From NCBI GenBank assembly GCA_004211975.1, contig RXIK01000144.1, positions 1 through 48,491 on the forward strand: a DNA stretch of 48,491 nt. Direction: 5' to 3'. This document shows, one piece after another, positions 22,369-30,998 of this stretch. The position numbers and the translations under genes are program-made. Numbering within the stretch: the first letter of the stretch is position 1; each line of letters starts with the position of its first letter. The notes beneath the pieces are model-generated. The model made no database searches. It was given only the letters and a program-made list of their open reading frames with translations, and was not told the origin of the DNA. This DNA comes from Methanosarcinales archaeon. GTDB taxonomy: Archaea > Halobacteriota > Methanosarcinia > Methanosarcinales > Methanogasteraceae.

Positions 22369-24863
22369 GCGACGATGATGTACTTCAAAAGATCAAGAAA
22401 GCCGCAAGAAAAGGAGCGACAGAGCTTGACCTCTCACATAACCAGCTGACCGTTCTTCCGCCCGAGATCGGTGAACTGACCTGCTTGACACGGCTTGGCC
22501 TCTCGGGTAACCAGCTGACAACTTTTCCTCCTGTGATCAGTAAACTGACCAACCTGACAGAGCTTAGCCTCGTGAATAACCAACTGACCACACTTCCCCC
22601 TGAGATTGGCAAACTGACGAACCTGACATGGCTCAACCTCCATGATAACCAACTGACTGCTCTTCTTCCTGAGATCACTGAACTGAAGAGCCTGAAATGG
22701 CTTAACCTCTGGAGTAACCAGCTGACCGCTTTTCCTCCTGAGATTACTGAACTGAAAAGCATAACAGAGCTTTACCTCCGGAGTAACAAGTTGACAGCTC
22801 TTCCTCCTGAGATCGGTGGACTGACCAACATGACCGATCTTGACCTCCAGAGTAACAAGCTGACTGCTCTTCCTCCTGAGATTGCTGGACTGACCCGCCT
22901 GACATATCTTAACCTCCAAGATAACCCACTCCCGATCCCGCCTGAAATCATAACGAAAACAGACGAACCCGCGACCATCATCAACTATTATCTGCAGCAC
23001 GAAGCCGGTGAGAAGAAGCCACTGAACGAGGCAAAGATGCTCCTTGTCGGGCAGGGGAGCGTGGGCAAGACATCGCTTGTGAAGCGTCTGCTTCGGGACG
23101 AGTTTGACCTGCATGAAGAGAAGACCGAAGGCATCGGGATCGAAGAGTGGCAGGTTGTGGTTAATGACCAGAAGATCAGGCTCAATATGTGGGACTTTGG
23201 TGGGCAGGAGATCATGCATGCCACGCATCAGTTCTTCCTGACCAAACGCAGCCTGTACCTGCTCGTTCTGGATGCGCGGCTCGGGGATGAGGAGAACCGG
23301 ATTGAGTACTGGCTCAAGATCATCAAGAGCTTCGGCGGGGATTCTCCAGTTATAATTGTCGTCAACAAGGTCGATGAGCAGCCGCTCGACATTGATGGAC
23401 GGGGACTTATGGCAAAGTACAGGAGCATCAAGAAGATCGTCGAGGTCTCCTGCAAAACAGGTGGCGGTATCGATGAACTAAAAGATGTCATCGCAGAAGA
23501 GGTCGGCTCGCTTGAGCATGTACACGATCCGCTACTGACTACATGGTCCGCTGTCAAGAGCAAGCTGGAAGGAATGGGTAAGGACTATATTCCTTATCAT
23601 GAGTATCTGAACATGTGTCAGACTGAAGGCATAACCGATGATCTCAGTCAGCGTACCTTAATCCGCTTACTTCATGATCTGGGTATCGTGCTTAATTTCA
23701 ATGACGATCCCCGACTGGAAGATACCAATATCCTAAACCCGGAATGGGTCACCAACGGCGTTTATAAGATTCTGAATTCTAAAGAGTTGTTGCAGATAGG
23801 GGGTGTTCTGGAATGGGACATGCTGAGCCGGATATTGGACTCTTCCGAATATCCCCGCGATAAACACATATTTATCATGGATATGATGCGCAAGTTCAAA
23901 CTCTGCTTTGCTTTTGAGGACGTTCCCGATCCGAGATTCCTGATTCCGGATCTGCTCCCCAGGGAAGAACAATATACAGGCGAATGGGGCGATGCGCTGG
24001 CTTTCCAGTACCATTATGATGTGCTTCCGGGAAGCATCATCTCACAATTCATCGTGCGTATGCACCCCTCTATCTGCGAAAATACCTACTGGCGCAGTGG
24101 GGTTGTACTGGAAGACAAGGATAGTGGGAATAAAGCACTGGTTAAGGCAGACAGTGATGACAAAAAGGTCTTTATCCGGGTTAGTGGCATAGAGCAGACC
24201 CGGCGAATCTTCCTTGGCATCATCCGTTCCAATTTTGATCACATCCACAAAACCATTCCTGGAATCGAACCCGAAGAGAAGGTGCCCTTGTTAGATCATC
24301 CAGAGATTGTGGTTGGTTACAGGCATCTACTGAACATGGAAAAGAAGGGTGTAACGACTCATTTCCCGGAAGAACTTGAAGGAACAGGGGTTGACGTCAA
24401 AGAACTGCTCAACGGCGTTGAATCTGAAGAAGATCGCAGAGAACGAAGAAAAGAAAGCGGCGCTGGAATAACTGCGGGGAGGGATGTGATAATTAGCGCT
24501 GTGGGAGGTCAAATTGCGATAGAAAAAGATATCGCACAGCAGGAAAACGGCATGAAAGGCGTGGGGCTCGCACATCGACCAACACCATCACCTCCACCGG
24601 GAACCGAGCATGCGAACCCGTGGAGTTCAGGGTCATTCTATCTGATGGCAATAGTCGTCATCATGACTGTGATCGCTGTTATCATCAAAAATATACCATG
24701 GTATGCCATTCCGGTCGTGATTATTGGAGGAATAGTAATCATCGCTGTGATTGGTGCTTTGCAACTTAGGCAGGATAACAGGTTGAGTGAGGCTAGCTTC
24801 CTGGCACTCGTGCGTGAGACTTTCAAGCAGTTGCCTCTGCTCAAGACTCTGCTCAAGAAATGA
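22365..24863 (+). CDS. Leucine-rich repeat Roco GTPase with C-terminal membrane helices
   Basis: An 832-aa Roco protein. Residues about 18-195 hold seven to eight leucine-rich repeats (LTxLPPEIxxLTxLTxLxLxxN). The Roc GTPase follows, with P-loop GQGSVGKTSL (near 230), DFGGQE (near 276) and NKVD (near 332), then the COR dimerisation region to about 650. After a linker with ITAGRDVIIS, two hydrophobic helices (about 758-801) anchor the end of the protein, leaving a 31-residue tail. Roco proteins cycle through monomer-dimer states with GTP, and some are signalling scaffolds or effectors in conflict systems. Flanking 34-bp repeats and a nearby tRNA suggest acquisition as a cassette. Confidence 0.93.
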   Translation: MSDDDVLQKIKKAARKGATELDLSHNQLTVLPPEIGELTCLTRLGLSGNQLTTFPPVISKLTNLTELSLVNNQLTTLPPEIGKLTNLTWLNLHDNQLTALLPEITELKSLKWLNLWSNQLTAFPPEITELKSITELYLRSNKLTALPPEIGGLTNMTDLDLQSNKLTALPPEIAGLTRLTYLNLQDNPLPIPPEIITKTDEPATIINYYLQHEAGEKKPLNEAKMLLVGQGSVGKTSLVKRLLRDEFDLHEEKTEGIGIEEWQVVVNDQKIRLNMWDFGGQEIMHATHQFFLTKRSLYLLVLDARLGDEENRIEYWLKIIKSFGGDSPVIIVVNKVDEQPLDIDGRGLMAKYRSIKKIVEVSCKTGGGIDELKDVIAEEVGSLEHVHDPLLTTWSAVKSKLEGMGKDYIPYHEYLNMCQTEGITDDLSQRTLIRLLHDLGIVLNFNDDPRLEDTNILNPEWVTNGVYKILNSKELLQIGGVLEWDMLSRILDSSEYPRDKHIFIMDMMRKFKLCFAFEDVPDPRFLIPDLLPREEQYTGEWGDALAFQYHYDVLPGSIISQFIVRMHPSICENTYWRSGVVLEDKDSGNKALVKADSDDKKVFIRVSGIEQTRRIFLGIIRSNFDHIHKTIPGIEPEEKVPLLDHPEIVVGYRHLLNMEKKGVTTHFPEELEGTGVDVKELLNGVESEEDRRERRKESGAGITAGRDVIISAVGGQIAIEKDIAQQENGMKGVGLAHRPTPSPPPGTEHANPWSSGSFYLMAIVVIMTVIAVIIKNIPWYAIPVVIIGGIVIIAVIGALQLRQDNRLSEASFLALVRETFKQLPLLKTLLKK

Positions 24864-24894
24864 AGCCTTCCCAAAAGATATATCGCGTGTCCTG

Positions 24895-24928
24895 GATTGC
24901 TGTGGAATGATCATCATGATTTCGGTTC
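24895..24928 (+). repeat. 34-bp direct repeat, right copy (att-like)
   Basis: Second copy of the 22087-22120 repeat, same orientation, three mismatches, 31 bp after the Roco stop. The remaining bases up to the aldehyde oxidoreductase gene hold a TATA-like CTTTTATAAC near 25052 that probably drives that gene, and nothing else I recognise. Confidence 0.6.
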
Positions 24929-25130
24929 ACCGATTCCGCTTTTTTTTCAGGTTAACGTCCCGTTTTCCGGGTTACCACCACGAAGACCCCTCGCATGTAC
25001 CATCGTTTCAATCAACCGGAAAAATTAAAAAGCCAGATAAAAACTACCCACACTTTTATAACTTGTCCCGTACATCCGAATTTAGCATCTCAGGTATGAG
25101 CTTGCGAGAAACCTGCCGGGAGGCATGGAT

Positions 25131-26933
25131 ATGGATGGATACACAGGAAAGATTCTGGAGGTAGATCTGGGCACCAGCAGGCTTGTTGACCGATCTACAG
25201 ATGAAAAAACCGCACGTAGGTTCCTTGGTGGCAAGGGGCTTGGGCTTAAGATCTTGTATGATGATTTTAAGCCTGATGTTGATCCGCTTGGTCCGGATAA
25301 TGTTATGGTCTTTGCAACCGGACCTGCGACAGGCACCAGTTTTCCGACTGGTGGCAGATATCATGTGATGGCGATGAAGTCCCCGCTCACCGGCTCCGTC
25401 GGAAGCTCGAACTCAGGGGGTCGATGGGGGCATCTTCTCAAGGCTGCCGGGTATGATGCGATCGTTGTGAGAGGTGCATCCGATACGCCGGTATACCTTC
25501 GAGTGGTTAATGGCAAGGCTGAACTTGTGGGTGCTGCCGGGTTATGGGGGAAGACCACGTTCTCAACGACTGACGAGATCACAGCAGAGATTGGAGAGAG
25601 CGCATCGGTTGCATGTATCGGACCTGCCGGCGAGAATCTGGCAGCGATTTCATGTATTATCAATGATAACTACCGGGCGGCGGGCAGAACCGGCATGGGC
25701 GCGGTCATGGGCAGCAAGAAACTCAAGGCGATCGCAGTTTATGGCACTGAGAATGTGACGATTGCAAGACCTGATGAGATGAAGGAACACGTAAAGAGCG
25801 CCATCCGGAAGATAAAAGAGAACCCGGTCACTGGCGAAGCCCTCCCGACTTATGGGACCGCGGTGCTCGTTAATATTATCAACGGACACGGCGCTTATCC
25901 TGCGCGGAACTTTCAGACCGGATATTTCCCTGATGCTGATCGTCAGAGTGGTGAAACGCTTGCCGGTACGTATCTCATCGGAAAGAAAGCGTGCTGGGGA
26001 TGTCCAATTGGATGTGGACGATCCACAGCAGTTCCGGACGGGGCATTCAGTGTAACCCGGGGCGAAGGACCTGAATATGAGACTATATTTGCATTTGGCT
26101 CTGATTGCGGGATAACAGAACTTGATGCGATCACAAAAGCGAACCATCTCTGCAACGAACTTGGGCTTGACACTATCTCTATGGGCGCAACCATCGCAGC
26201 GGCTATGGAACTTGTTGAGAACGGAAAAATTCCGGAATCAATATTGCATGGTCTCAACCTAACGTTCGGAAACGCCGGAGCGATGGTGGAAGCGGTATGG
26301 ATGACCGCCTACCGTGCAGGGATTGGTGATGATCTGGCTCTCGGTTCTCTGGGGCTCGGAGAGAAATATGGCGCACCTGAGCTTTCGATGAGCGTGAAAG
26401 GTCTTGAACTCCCTGCTTATGACCCGCGCGCTGTGCAGGGTATCGGTCTTAACTATGCAACTGCTAACCGCGGCGGCTGTCATGTGAGCGGCTACCTGAT
26501 ATCGCCGGAGATCTTAGGGCTTCCTGAAAAACTGGATCCTTACACAACAGAAGGAAAAGCGCAGTGGACAAAGACATTCCAGGATTTCACGTCGCTTGTC
26601 AACTCATCGGTGGTCTGTCTCTTCAACACGTTCGCTCTCGGATTACCTGATTATGCGGATATGCTCTCATGCATCACCGGATGGGATTTGGATGCTCAGG
26701 AGCTACTGATGATCGGCGAGCGAATAACTAATCTTGAGAGATTGATGATCAACCGGTACGGGTTTGATGAAAAGGATGACGCGTTGCCGAAGAGATTCGA
26801 CGAACCGATGCCGGATGGACCATCCAAAGGTCACGTATCACTTCTTGATGAGATGTTGTCCGAATACTATGAACTTCGCGGATGGGAACATGGCAAACCA
26901 GGATCCGGGAAACTAAGAGAACTGGGGCTCTGA
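25131..26933 (+). CDS. aor: Aldehyde:ferredoxin oxidoreductase, tungsten enzyme
   Basis: Oxidises aldehydes to acids with reduction of ferredoxin, using a tungsto-bispterin cofactor and a [4Fe-4S] cluster. The 600-aa protein starts DGYTGKILEVDLGT and has the AOR cluster motif CWGCPIGCGR with a later Cys in SSVVCLFNTF. The pterin-binding glycine-rich segments GPATGTSFPTGGRYHVM and NSGGRWG are in place. Of two nearby ATGs, the second has GGGAGG at a suitable 7-nt distance. The gene stands alone. The aldehyde substrate cannot be read from the sequence; members of the wider family act on glyceraldehyde phosphate, formaldehyde or aromatic aldehydes. Confidence 0.93.
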   Translation: MDGYTGKILEVDLGTSRLVDRSTDEKTARRFLGGKGLGLKILYDDFKPDVDPLGPDNVMVFATGPATGTSFPTGGRYHVMAMKSPLTGSVGSSNSGGRWGHLLKAAGYDAIVVRGASDTPVYLRVVNGKAELVGAAGLWGKTTFSTTDEITAEIGESASVACIGPAGENLAAISCIINDNYRAAGRTGMGAVMGSKKLKAIAVYGTENVTIARPDEMKEHVKSAIRKIKENPVTGEALPTYGTAVLVNIINGHGAYPARNFQTGYFPDADRQSGETLAGTYLIGKKACWGCPIGCGRSTAVPDGAFSVTRGEGPEYETIFAFGSDCGITELDAITKANHLCNELGLDTISMGATIAAAMELVENGKIPESILHGLNLTFGNAGAMVEAVWMTAYRAGIGDDLALGSLGLGEKYGAPELSMSVKGLELPAYDPRAVQGIGLNYATANRGGCHVSGYLISPEILGLPEKLDPYTTEGKAQWTKTFQDFTSLVNSSVVCLFNTFALGLPDYADMLSCITGWDLDAQELLMIGERITNLERLMINRYGFDEKDDALPKRFDEPMPDGPSKGHVSLLDEMLSEYYELRGWEHGKPGSGKLRELGL

Positions 26934-27083
26934 GCACATTTTTCCGGTGCCACTTGGGTGGACGTGCTTGTTGCTTTCTGTAATTCGCAGGGTGCCTGCA
27001 CTTTTCCACTCTTCCGGGAGGATCCGGTTGTGGCAAGGAAGATTAAACCACAGAGATCTCAGGGAATCACAGGCAAACAAATT

Positions 27084-28199
27084 ATGTCACCGTCCGCCAA
27101 AATCACCAGCATGAAGCACACGCCCGGCACTGGCACCAACACCAACACCAACAGCGGATATGTACCCGGCAGATCGATTGCGGAGATCGCAGAAGAGTAC
27201 AATATCCCGGTTGACTCAATCATTAAACTCGGGTCAAACGAAACCCCGCTTGGACCCTCGCCCGCCGCCGTGCAAGCCGTGACCGACCGCGCATCCGGGA
27301 TCAGCGTGTACCCTGAAAGCGACGCAAAAGACCTCTGCAACGCAATATCAGAGTACACCGGGCATCCTGCCGAAACCATCGTAGCCGGCGCAGGTATGGA
27401 CGGAGTTATCGACACCCTGATGCGGATCTTGATGCCGGGAGAGGCAATCATCCCGACACCGACATTCAGCTACTATGCAATCTCAGCACGCGCGCACCAC
27501 GGAACACCGGTCTTCACTCCTCGTAACCGCGACTTTTCAGTTGACCCGCAGAACATACTATCGCAGGTGACTGATGAGACGCGGGTCATATTCATCTGCT
27601 CGCCAAACAACCCCGGCGGGAACCTGATACCGGAGTCAGACCTCCGGATAATCCTTGAAGGGCTGGAAGGACGTGACGCGATCGTTTTTCTTGACGAGGC
27701 GTATGTCGAGTTCTCGGAACGGAGCATGATCAACCTCGCGAAGAAACATGACAATCTGGTGGTCGGGCGCACGCTCTCAAAGGCGTTCGGGCTTGCCGGA
27801 CTGCGGGTTGGCTATGGGGTCATGTCCGAGCGGACCCGGGAGCGATACCTTAAGTATGCGACCCCGTTTGCGGTCAGCAGCCTTGCAACTGCGGCAGGTA
27901 TTGCAGCACTTGGCGACAGGGAGCACCTGACCCGCAGCATTAGGCTTGTCAGGGACGGGCGCAAAAAACTTGCAGGGATCCCGTTTCCGGTGCATCCATC
28001 CGAGGCAAACTTCGTGCTCGTGAACGTATCACCGCACAGGTCGGATGCGGTCTGCGACTTTCTTGCTCGCAGGGGGCTAATCGTGCGGGATTGCTCGTCA
28101 TTCCGTGACGCCGGCGATTCACTTGTCCGGGTGAGCGTTGGGACCGCGGAGCAGAATGCTCGGGTGGTGGATGCGTTTTCGGAGTTTCAGAACTCATAA
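27084..28199 (+). CDS. hisC: Histidinol-phosphate aminotransferase
   Basis: PLP-dependent class II aminotransferase of histidine synthesis, converting imidazole acetol phosphate and glutamate to histidinol phosphate. The 371-aa protein has the N-terminal LGSNETPLGPSP, the FICSPNNPGGN motif, FLDEAYVEF, and the PLP Lys in RTLSKAFGLAGLRVGY. The first 30 residues include a low-complexity TGTNTNTNS run. Several in-frame ATGs lie upstream, but none has a ribosome site and homology begins later; the start is therefore approximate. MITE-like copy 2 inserted one base past its stop codon. Confidence 0.92.
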   Translation: MSPSAKITSMKHTPGTGTNTNTNSGYVPGRSIAEIAEEYNIPVDSIIKLGSNETPLGPSPAAVQAVTDRASGISVYPESDAKDLCNAISEYTGHPAETIVAGAGMDGVIDTLMRILMPGEAIIPTPTFSYYAISARAHHGTPVFTPRNRDFSVDPQNILSQVTDETRVIFICSPNNPGGNLIPESDLRIILEGLEGRDAIVFLDEAYVEFSERSMINLAKKHDNLVVGRTLSKAFGLAGLRVGYGVMSERTRERYLKYATPFAVSSLATAAGIAALGDREHLTRSIRLVRDGRKKLAGIPFPVHPSEANFVLVNVSPHRSDAVCDFLARRGLIVRDCSSFRDAGDSLVRVSVGTAEQNARVVDAFSEFQNS

Positions 28200-28202
28200 T
28201 AA

Positions 28203-28349
28203 GGGTTTGCCAGAAAACAATCTGTTAAAATTCGTGGCATTCGGCACATTCGTGAAATTCGTGATAAAATCAGCATAAAGGATCACGAATGAACGAATCG
28301 CACGAATGTCGGGGATGTAGCGTGAGCTACTTTATTTTTCGGTAAGCAC
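28203..28349 (+). mobile_element. MITE-like element A, copy 2
   Basis: A 147-bp element running from GGGTTTGCCAGAAAA to TTTTTCGGTAAGCAC, flanked by TAA on both sides (28200-28202 and 28350-28352). The left duplication directly adjoins the hisC stop codon. The centre holds the same TTCGTGAT/ATCACGAA inverted repeat as the other copies. No coding capacity. Repeat B begins about 30 bp downstream. Confidence 0.78.
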
Positions 28350-28381
28350 TAAGTCTCTGGTACGTGGGATTGTCATATAAT

Positions 28382-28559
28382 GCGGTGTTCGGGGCATATC
28401 CTTGTTGGTGGTGCGGTTGGATAAGCCCAAATATAGTATGAAATCTCTTGAATGAATCTTGTTCTTGGGCAAATAACACTTAATCTGTGTCCATCTGTGA
28501 AATCTGTAGCTGATAAAAGCTTTTAGCCACAGATGAGCACTGATTTCACTGATTTCGCC
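28382..28559 (+). repeat. Repeat B, copy 1
   Basis: About 178 bp alignable with 40478-40652. Shared blocks include CGGTTGGATAAGC, CTCTTGAATGAATCTTG and GATAAAAGCTTTTAGC. It contains no ORF. Part of it (AATCTGTG...CACAGATG) is self-complementary. In this locus and the one near 9 kb it lies beside MITE-like element A. Bases 28560-28784 hold nothing I recognise. Confidence 0.6.
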
Positions 28560-28784
28560 AATCCAATCATACCACTGTTTGCAGGATTAGTATCATGTTT
28601 TTCAACCGACCAGAATAACTTAAAAAGACTCACAAGATTGCACGAATTTCAACAAGAACGTATGATGGCAGGATGTAAAATGCAAACAGATTGCCAATGT
28701 TTTGTATGAGTAACACAAGTGCCCATGCTGCTAAACGGGACTGCATTACGGGTTAAAACACCTTCACAAGATGCCAGACCAGTT

Positions 28785-29831
28785 TCATCTTTGAGTGCGC
28801 GGCTGATAAACACAGTACGGCTCTTCCGCGAGGTAATCGCCGGTTGCCGAGTATGCGCGGGCACGGCATCCGCCGCAAACCCCTTTATACTCACAGATTC
28901 CGCATTTCCCTTTCAGCTTACTTAAATCACGCAGATCCTGAAAGACCTTTGCGTGGTCCCATATCTCCTTAAAACCGGTCTCCCGGATGTTTCCTGCAAG
29001 AACCGGCAGGTATCCGCATGGATAGACTCCGCCGTTCCGTGAGATGAAACAGAAGCCTGTGCCGCCGAGACAGCCTTTTGTCATCGCCTCAAAACCGTGA
29101 GTCTCCACGCTGACCTTAACCCCTTCTTCTTTTGCGCGCTCCCGCATGATCCTGAAATAATGTGGCGCGCACGTCGCCTTCAACTGGAGCCCGACTTTGC
29201 CACGCTGGTCATAGAACCAGTTCAAGACCCGCTCGTATTCATTTGGCGGTATCTCGTCTGCCTCCTGCCCACGCCCTGTTGGGACTAAGAGGAAGATGTG
29301 GAGTGCGTCCGCGCCAAGGTCGGTGCTAAGATTAAGGATTTTTGGGATTTCGTCGATGTTTTCCTTTGCTATCGTGGTGTTGATCTGCAGGCTGATACCT
29401 GCCTTCAGGATTTCGGATATTCCGCGTATTGCCCCATCAAAAGCTCCCGAAACCCCGCGAAACGCGTCATGTGTCTTTGCATTAGCACCATCGATGCTTA
29501 CGCTGATCCGGGATATGCCCGCGCTCTTCAGCCTCTTTGCAACATCCCGGGTAACCGGCGTACCGTTGGTCGCAAGCACAACTCGAAGTCCCTTATCAAC
29601 GCCGTACCTTGCTATTTTATACACGTCACTACGCATCAGCGGCTCCCCACCACTCAGGATGAGTATCGGGCTTGCAAAATCTACGATCTCGTCGATCAGG
29701 TGGAAAGCCTCGTCTGTGGACAGTTCGTCAGGATCCGGAGTCTTGGTGGACGAGCCGCGACAATGCTTACATTTGAGGTTGCAGGCTCCGGTAAGCTCCC
29801 ATGCGATCAGGCGAGGTTTTATATCTTTCAT
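28785..29831 (-). CDS. Radical SAM/SPASM protein, AhbD-like (haem synthesis)
   Basis: A 348-aa radical SAM enzyme with N-terminal CNLKCKHC (CxxxCxxC) and a C-terminal SPASM-type cysteine set (CLGGTGFC, CGICEYKGVCGGCRARA, C in EEPYC). The start LIAWELTGACNLKCKHCRGSS resembles AhbD, which decarboxylates Fe-coproporphyrin III to haem b in archaea and sulfate reducers; AhbC or an unrelated peptide-modifying SPASM enzyme is also possible. It lies 40 nt downstream of the iron-sulfur flavoprotein gene on the same strand, a likely operon. The usual partners (ahbA-C) are not in the window. Confidence 0.75.
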   Translation of the reverse strand: MKDIKPRLIAWELTGACNLKCKHCRGSSTKTPDPDELSTDEAFHLIDEIVDFASPILILSGGEPLMRSDVYKIARYGVDKGLRVVLATNGTPVTRDVAKRLKSAGISRISVSIDGANAKTHDAFRGVSGAFDGAIRGISEILKAGISLQINTTIAKENIDEIPKILNLSTDLGADALHIFLLVPTGRGQEADEIPPNEYERVLNWFYDQRGKVGLQLKATCAPHYFRIMRERAKEEGVKVSVETHGFEAMTKGCLGGTGFCFISRNGGVYPCGYLPVLAGNIRETGFKEIWDHAKVFQDLRDLSKLKGKCGICEYKGVCGGCRARAYSATGDYLAEEPYCVYQPRTQR

Positions 29832-29871
29832 TATGGTTCCTGTTATGATCTGTAACCGGTATCATTATTTG

Positions 29872-30435
29872 TCAATGCCGGATCATCTCCAGCACATCAC
29901 AGATCTTGTTCATCGTGCCTGCAACTGTCTGCATCCCCGTAATATCCGATTCTGCCGGTGCATACACGATTCCACCGAAATGGCTATTATCGCCGACTAT
30001 GATCATCCCGTGTACATGCATCCAGTCATGGATCGCCTGGATCGTCTTCTCCTGCCCGCCATTACGCGAGCCACCGACAGCGATCGCGCCTCCGATCTTG
30101 CCTGACAGCAAAAAATCTTGTTTTCGTAAGGGAAGTGTTCTGTCAAGAAGCGCCTTTAATTGAGCGGTCATACCCCCGAAGTAAACCGGCGAGGCAACGA
30201 TGATTGCGTCGGCATCTTCAAGTTGGGAGTATAATGCTGTCATGTCATCCTTAATTGTGCACTCCCCCGTATCCGCGCAACTGCCACATCCTGTGCATGG
30301 GGCGACAGTATGTTCGGAGAGGAAGATTCGGTCTACCTCAAACTCCCTGTTCTCTGCTATGTCAAGTGCGGTGTTGACCAGTTGTTCGCTGTTCTGGTGC
30401 ATCCTCGGACTTCCTGATATTCCTGTGATCTTCAT
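29872..30435 (-). CDS. Iron-sulfur flavoprotein (Isf family, NADPH-dependent FMN reductase fold)
   Basis: A 187-aa flavodoxin-like protein. It begins KITGISGSPRMHQNSEQLV (FMN phosphate loop) and has ASPVYFGGMTAQLKALLDR. The compact motif CTGCGSCADTGEC binds a [4Fe-4S] cluster in Isf of Methanosarcina, which accepts electrons from ferredoxin and helps with oxidative stress. The chosen ATG has GAGGG upstream; the frame extends 30 nt before it. It probably shares a transcript with the AhbD-like gene that follows. Confidence 0.87.
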   Translation of the reverse strand: MKITGISGSPRMHQNSEQLVNTALDIAENREFEVDRIFLSEHTVAPCTGCGSCADTGECTIKDDMTALYSQLEDADAIIVASPVYFGGMTAQLKALLDRTLPLRKQDFLLSGKIGGAIAVGGSRNGGQEKTIQAIHDWMHVHGMIIVGDNSHFGGIVYAPAESDITGMQTVAGTMNKICDVLEMIRH

Positions 30436-30655
30436 GGTAATCCCTCGCGCATAGTCAGGCATCATACTTAGGTAGACTTATGGTTTATGCCAGGGATTGT
30501 TATGTCGTATTGCCATATTGTATCGCGCATACATCGATAATGTCCGCGCAGGTTCCCGCGCCACAGTGTAATCGGTTTCGTGGTATATTATCTGGGTTAT
30601 AACAGTGCGTTTTCATACTAAAATACTATTGTAAGCAATATTATCCGGGTATATC

Positions 30656-30665
30656 GTTAGCTAAC
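30656..30665. promoter_or_regulatory. GTTAGCTAAC palindrome upstream of the mcr operon
   Basis: The same perfect 10-bp palindrome occurs at 19763-19772 before the ApeA-type gene. Here it is about 150 bp upstream of the mcr TATA box. A shared regulator is possible but chance is not excluded. A 30-codon frame with CxxC (30692-30784) lies between it and the TATA box and is not convincing as a gene. Confidence 0.3.
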
Positions 30666-30800
30666 TGCTGCGCGCAGGTGGTGAACCATGCATGACCAAC
30701 ACAAACAAAGAAACGCTATGCGGCAACTGTCCACCTCGCAAACACCATCCGCGTGATGCCTGCAACCCTCTGAATTCTCCATGAATAATCATGTAGGAAC

Positions 30801-30815
30801 GAAAAGTTTATATAA
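30801..30815 (+). promoter_or_regulatory. Promoter of the mcr operon
   Basis: GAAAAGTTTATATAA is a near-ideal archaeal BRE plus TATA element, as expected for one of the most highly expressed operons of a methanogen. Transcription should begin about 25 nt downstream, near 30838, leaving a leader of about 160 nt before mcrB. Confidence 0.75.
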
Positions 30816-30877
30816 CATATCTATGACTATGATTAGTTGCACCAATAGATTTCAGACCACGCACACTCTGGTATCAT

Positions 30878-30949
30878 GCATGTCAGTTCGTGAGGCAATT
30901 GTGACATGCGACTTGCTCTGATGGTGATGCTACGTGGGTTATGTCAGAG
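30878..30949 (+). promoter_or_regulatory. Two stem-loops in the mcr leader
   Basis: GCATGTCA (30878-30885) pairs perfectly with TGACATGC (30902-30909), and CTCTGA (30916-30921) with TCAGAG (30944-30949). Both lie in the predicted untranslated leader, the second ending about 30 nt before the mcrB ribosome site (GGAGG). They may stabilise this abundant mRNA or control its translation. Confidence 0.5.
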
Positions 30950-30998
30950 TTGCGCAGGGCTGGTTTGTTGAGCTGTAATAATATAGGAGGAACATAAC

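Noticed and set aside
28203-28349. MITE-like copies as CRISPR or tRNA-like elements
   Set aside because: No repeat-spacer periodicity and no cloverleaf; inverted ends with 3-bp target duplications explain them better.
30692-30784. A 30-codon CxxC-containing frame as an mcr leader peptide
   Set aside because: It lies upstream of the strong TATA box, so it is not in the mcr transcript, and no promoter of its own is clear.
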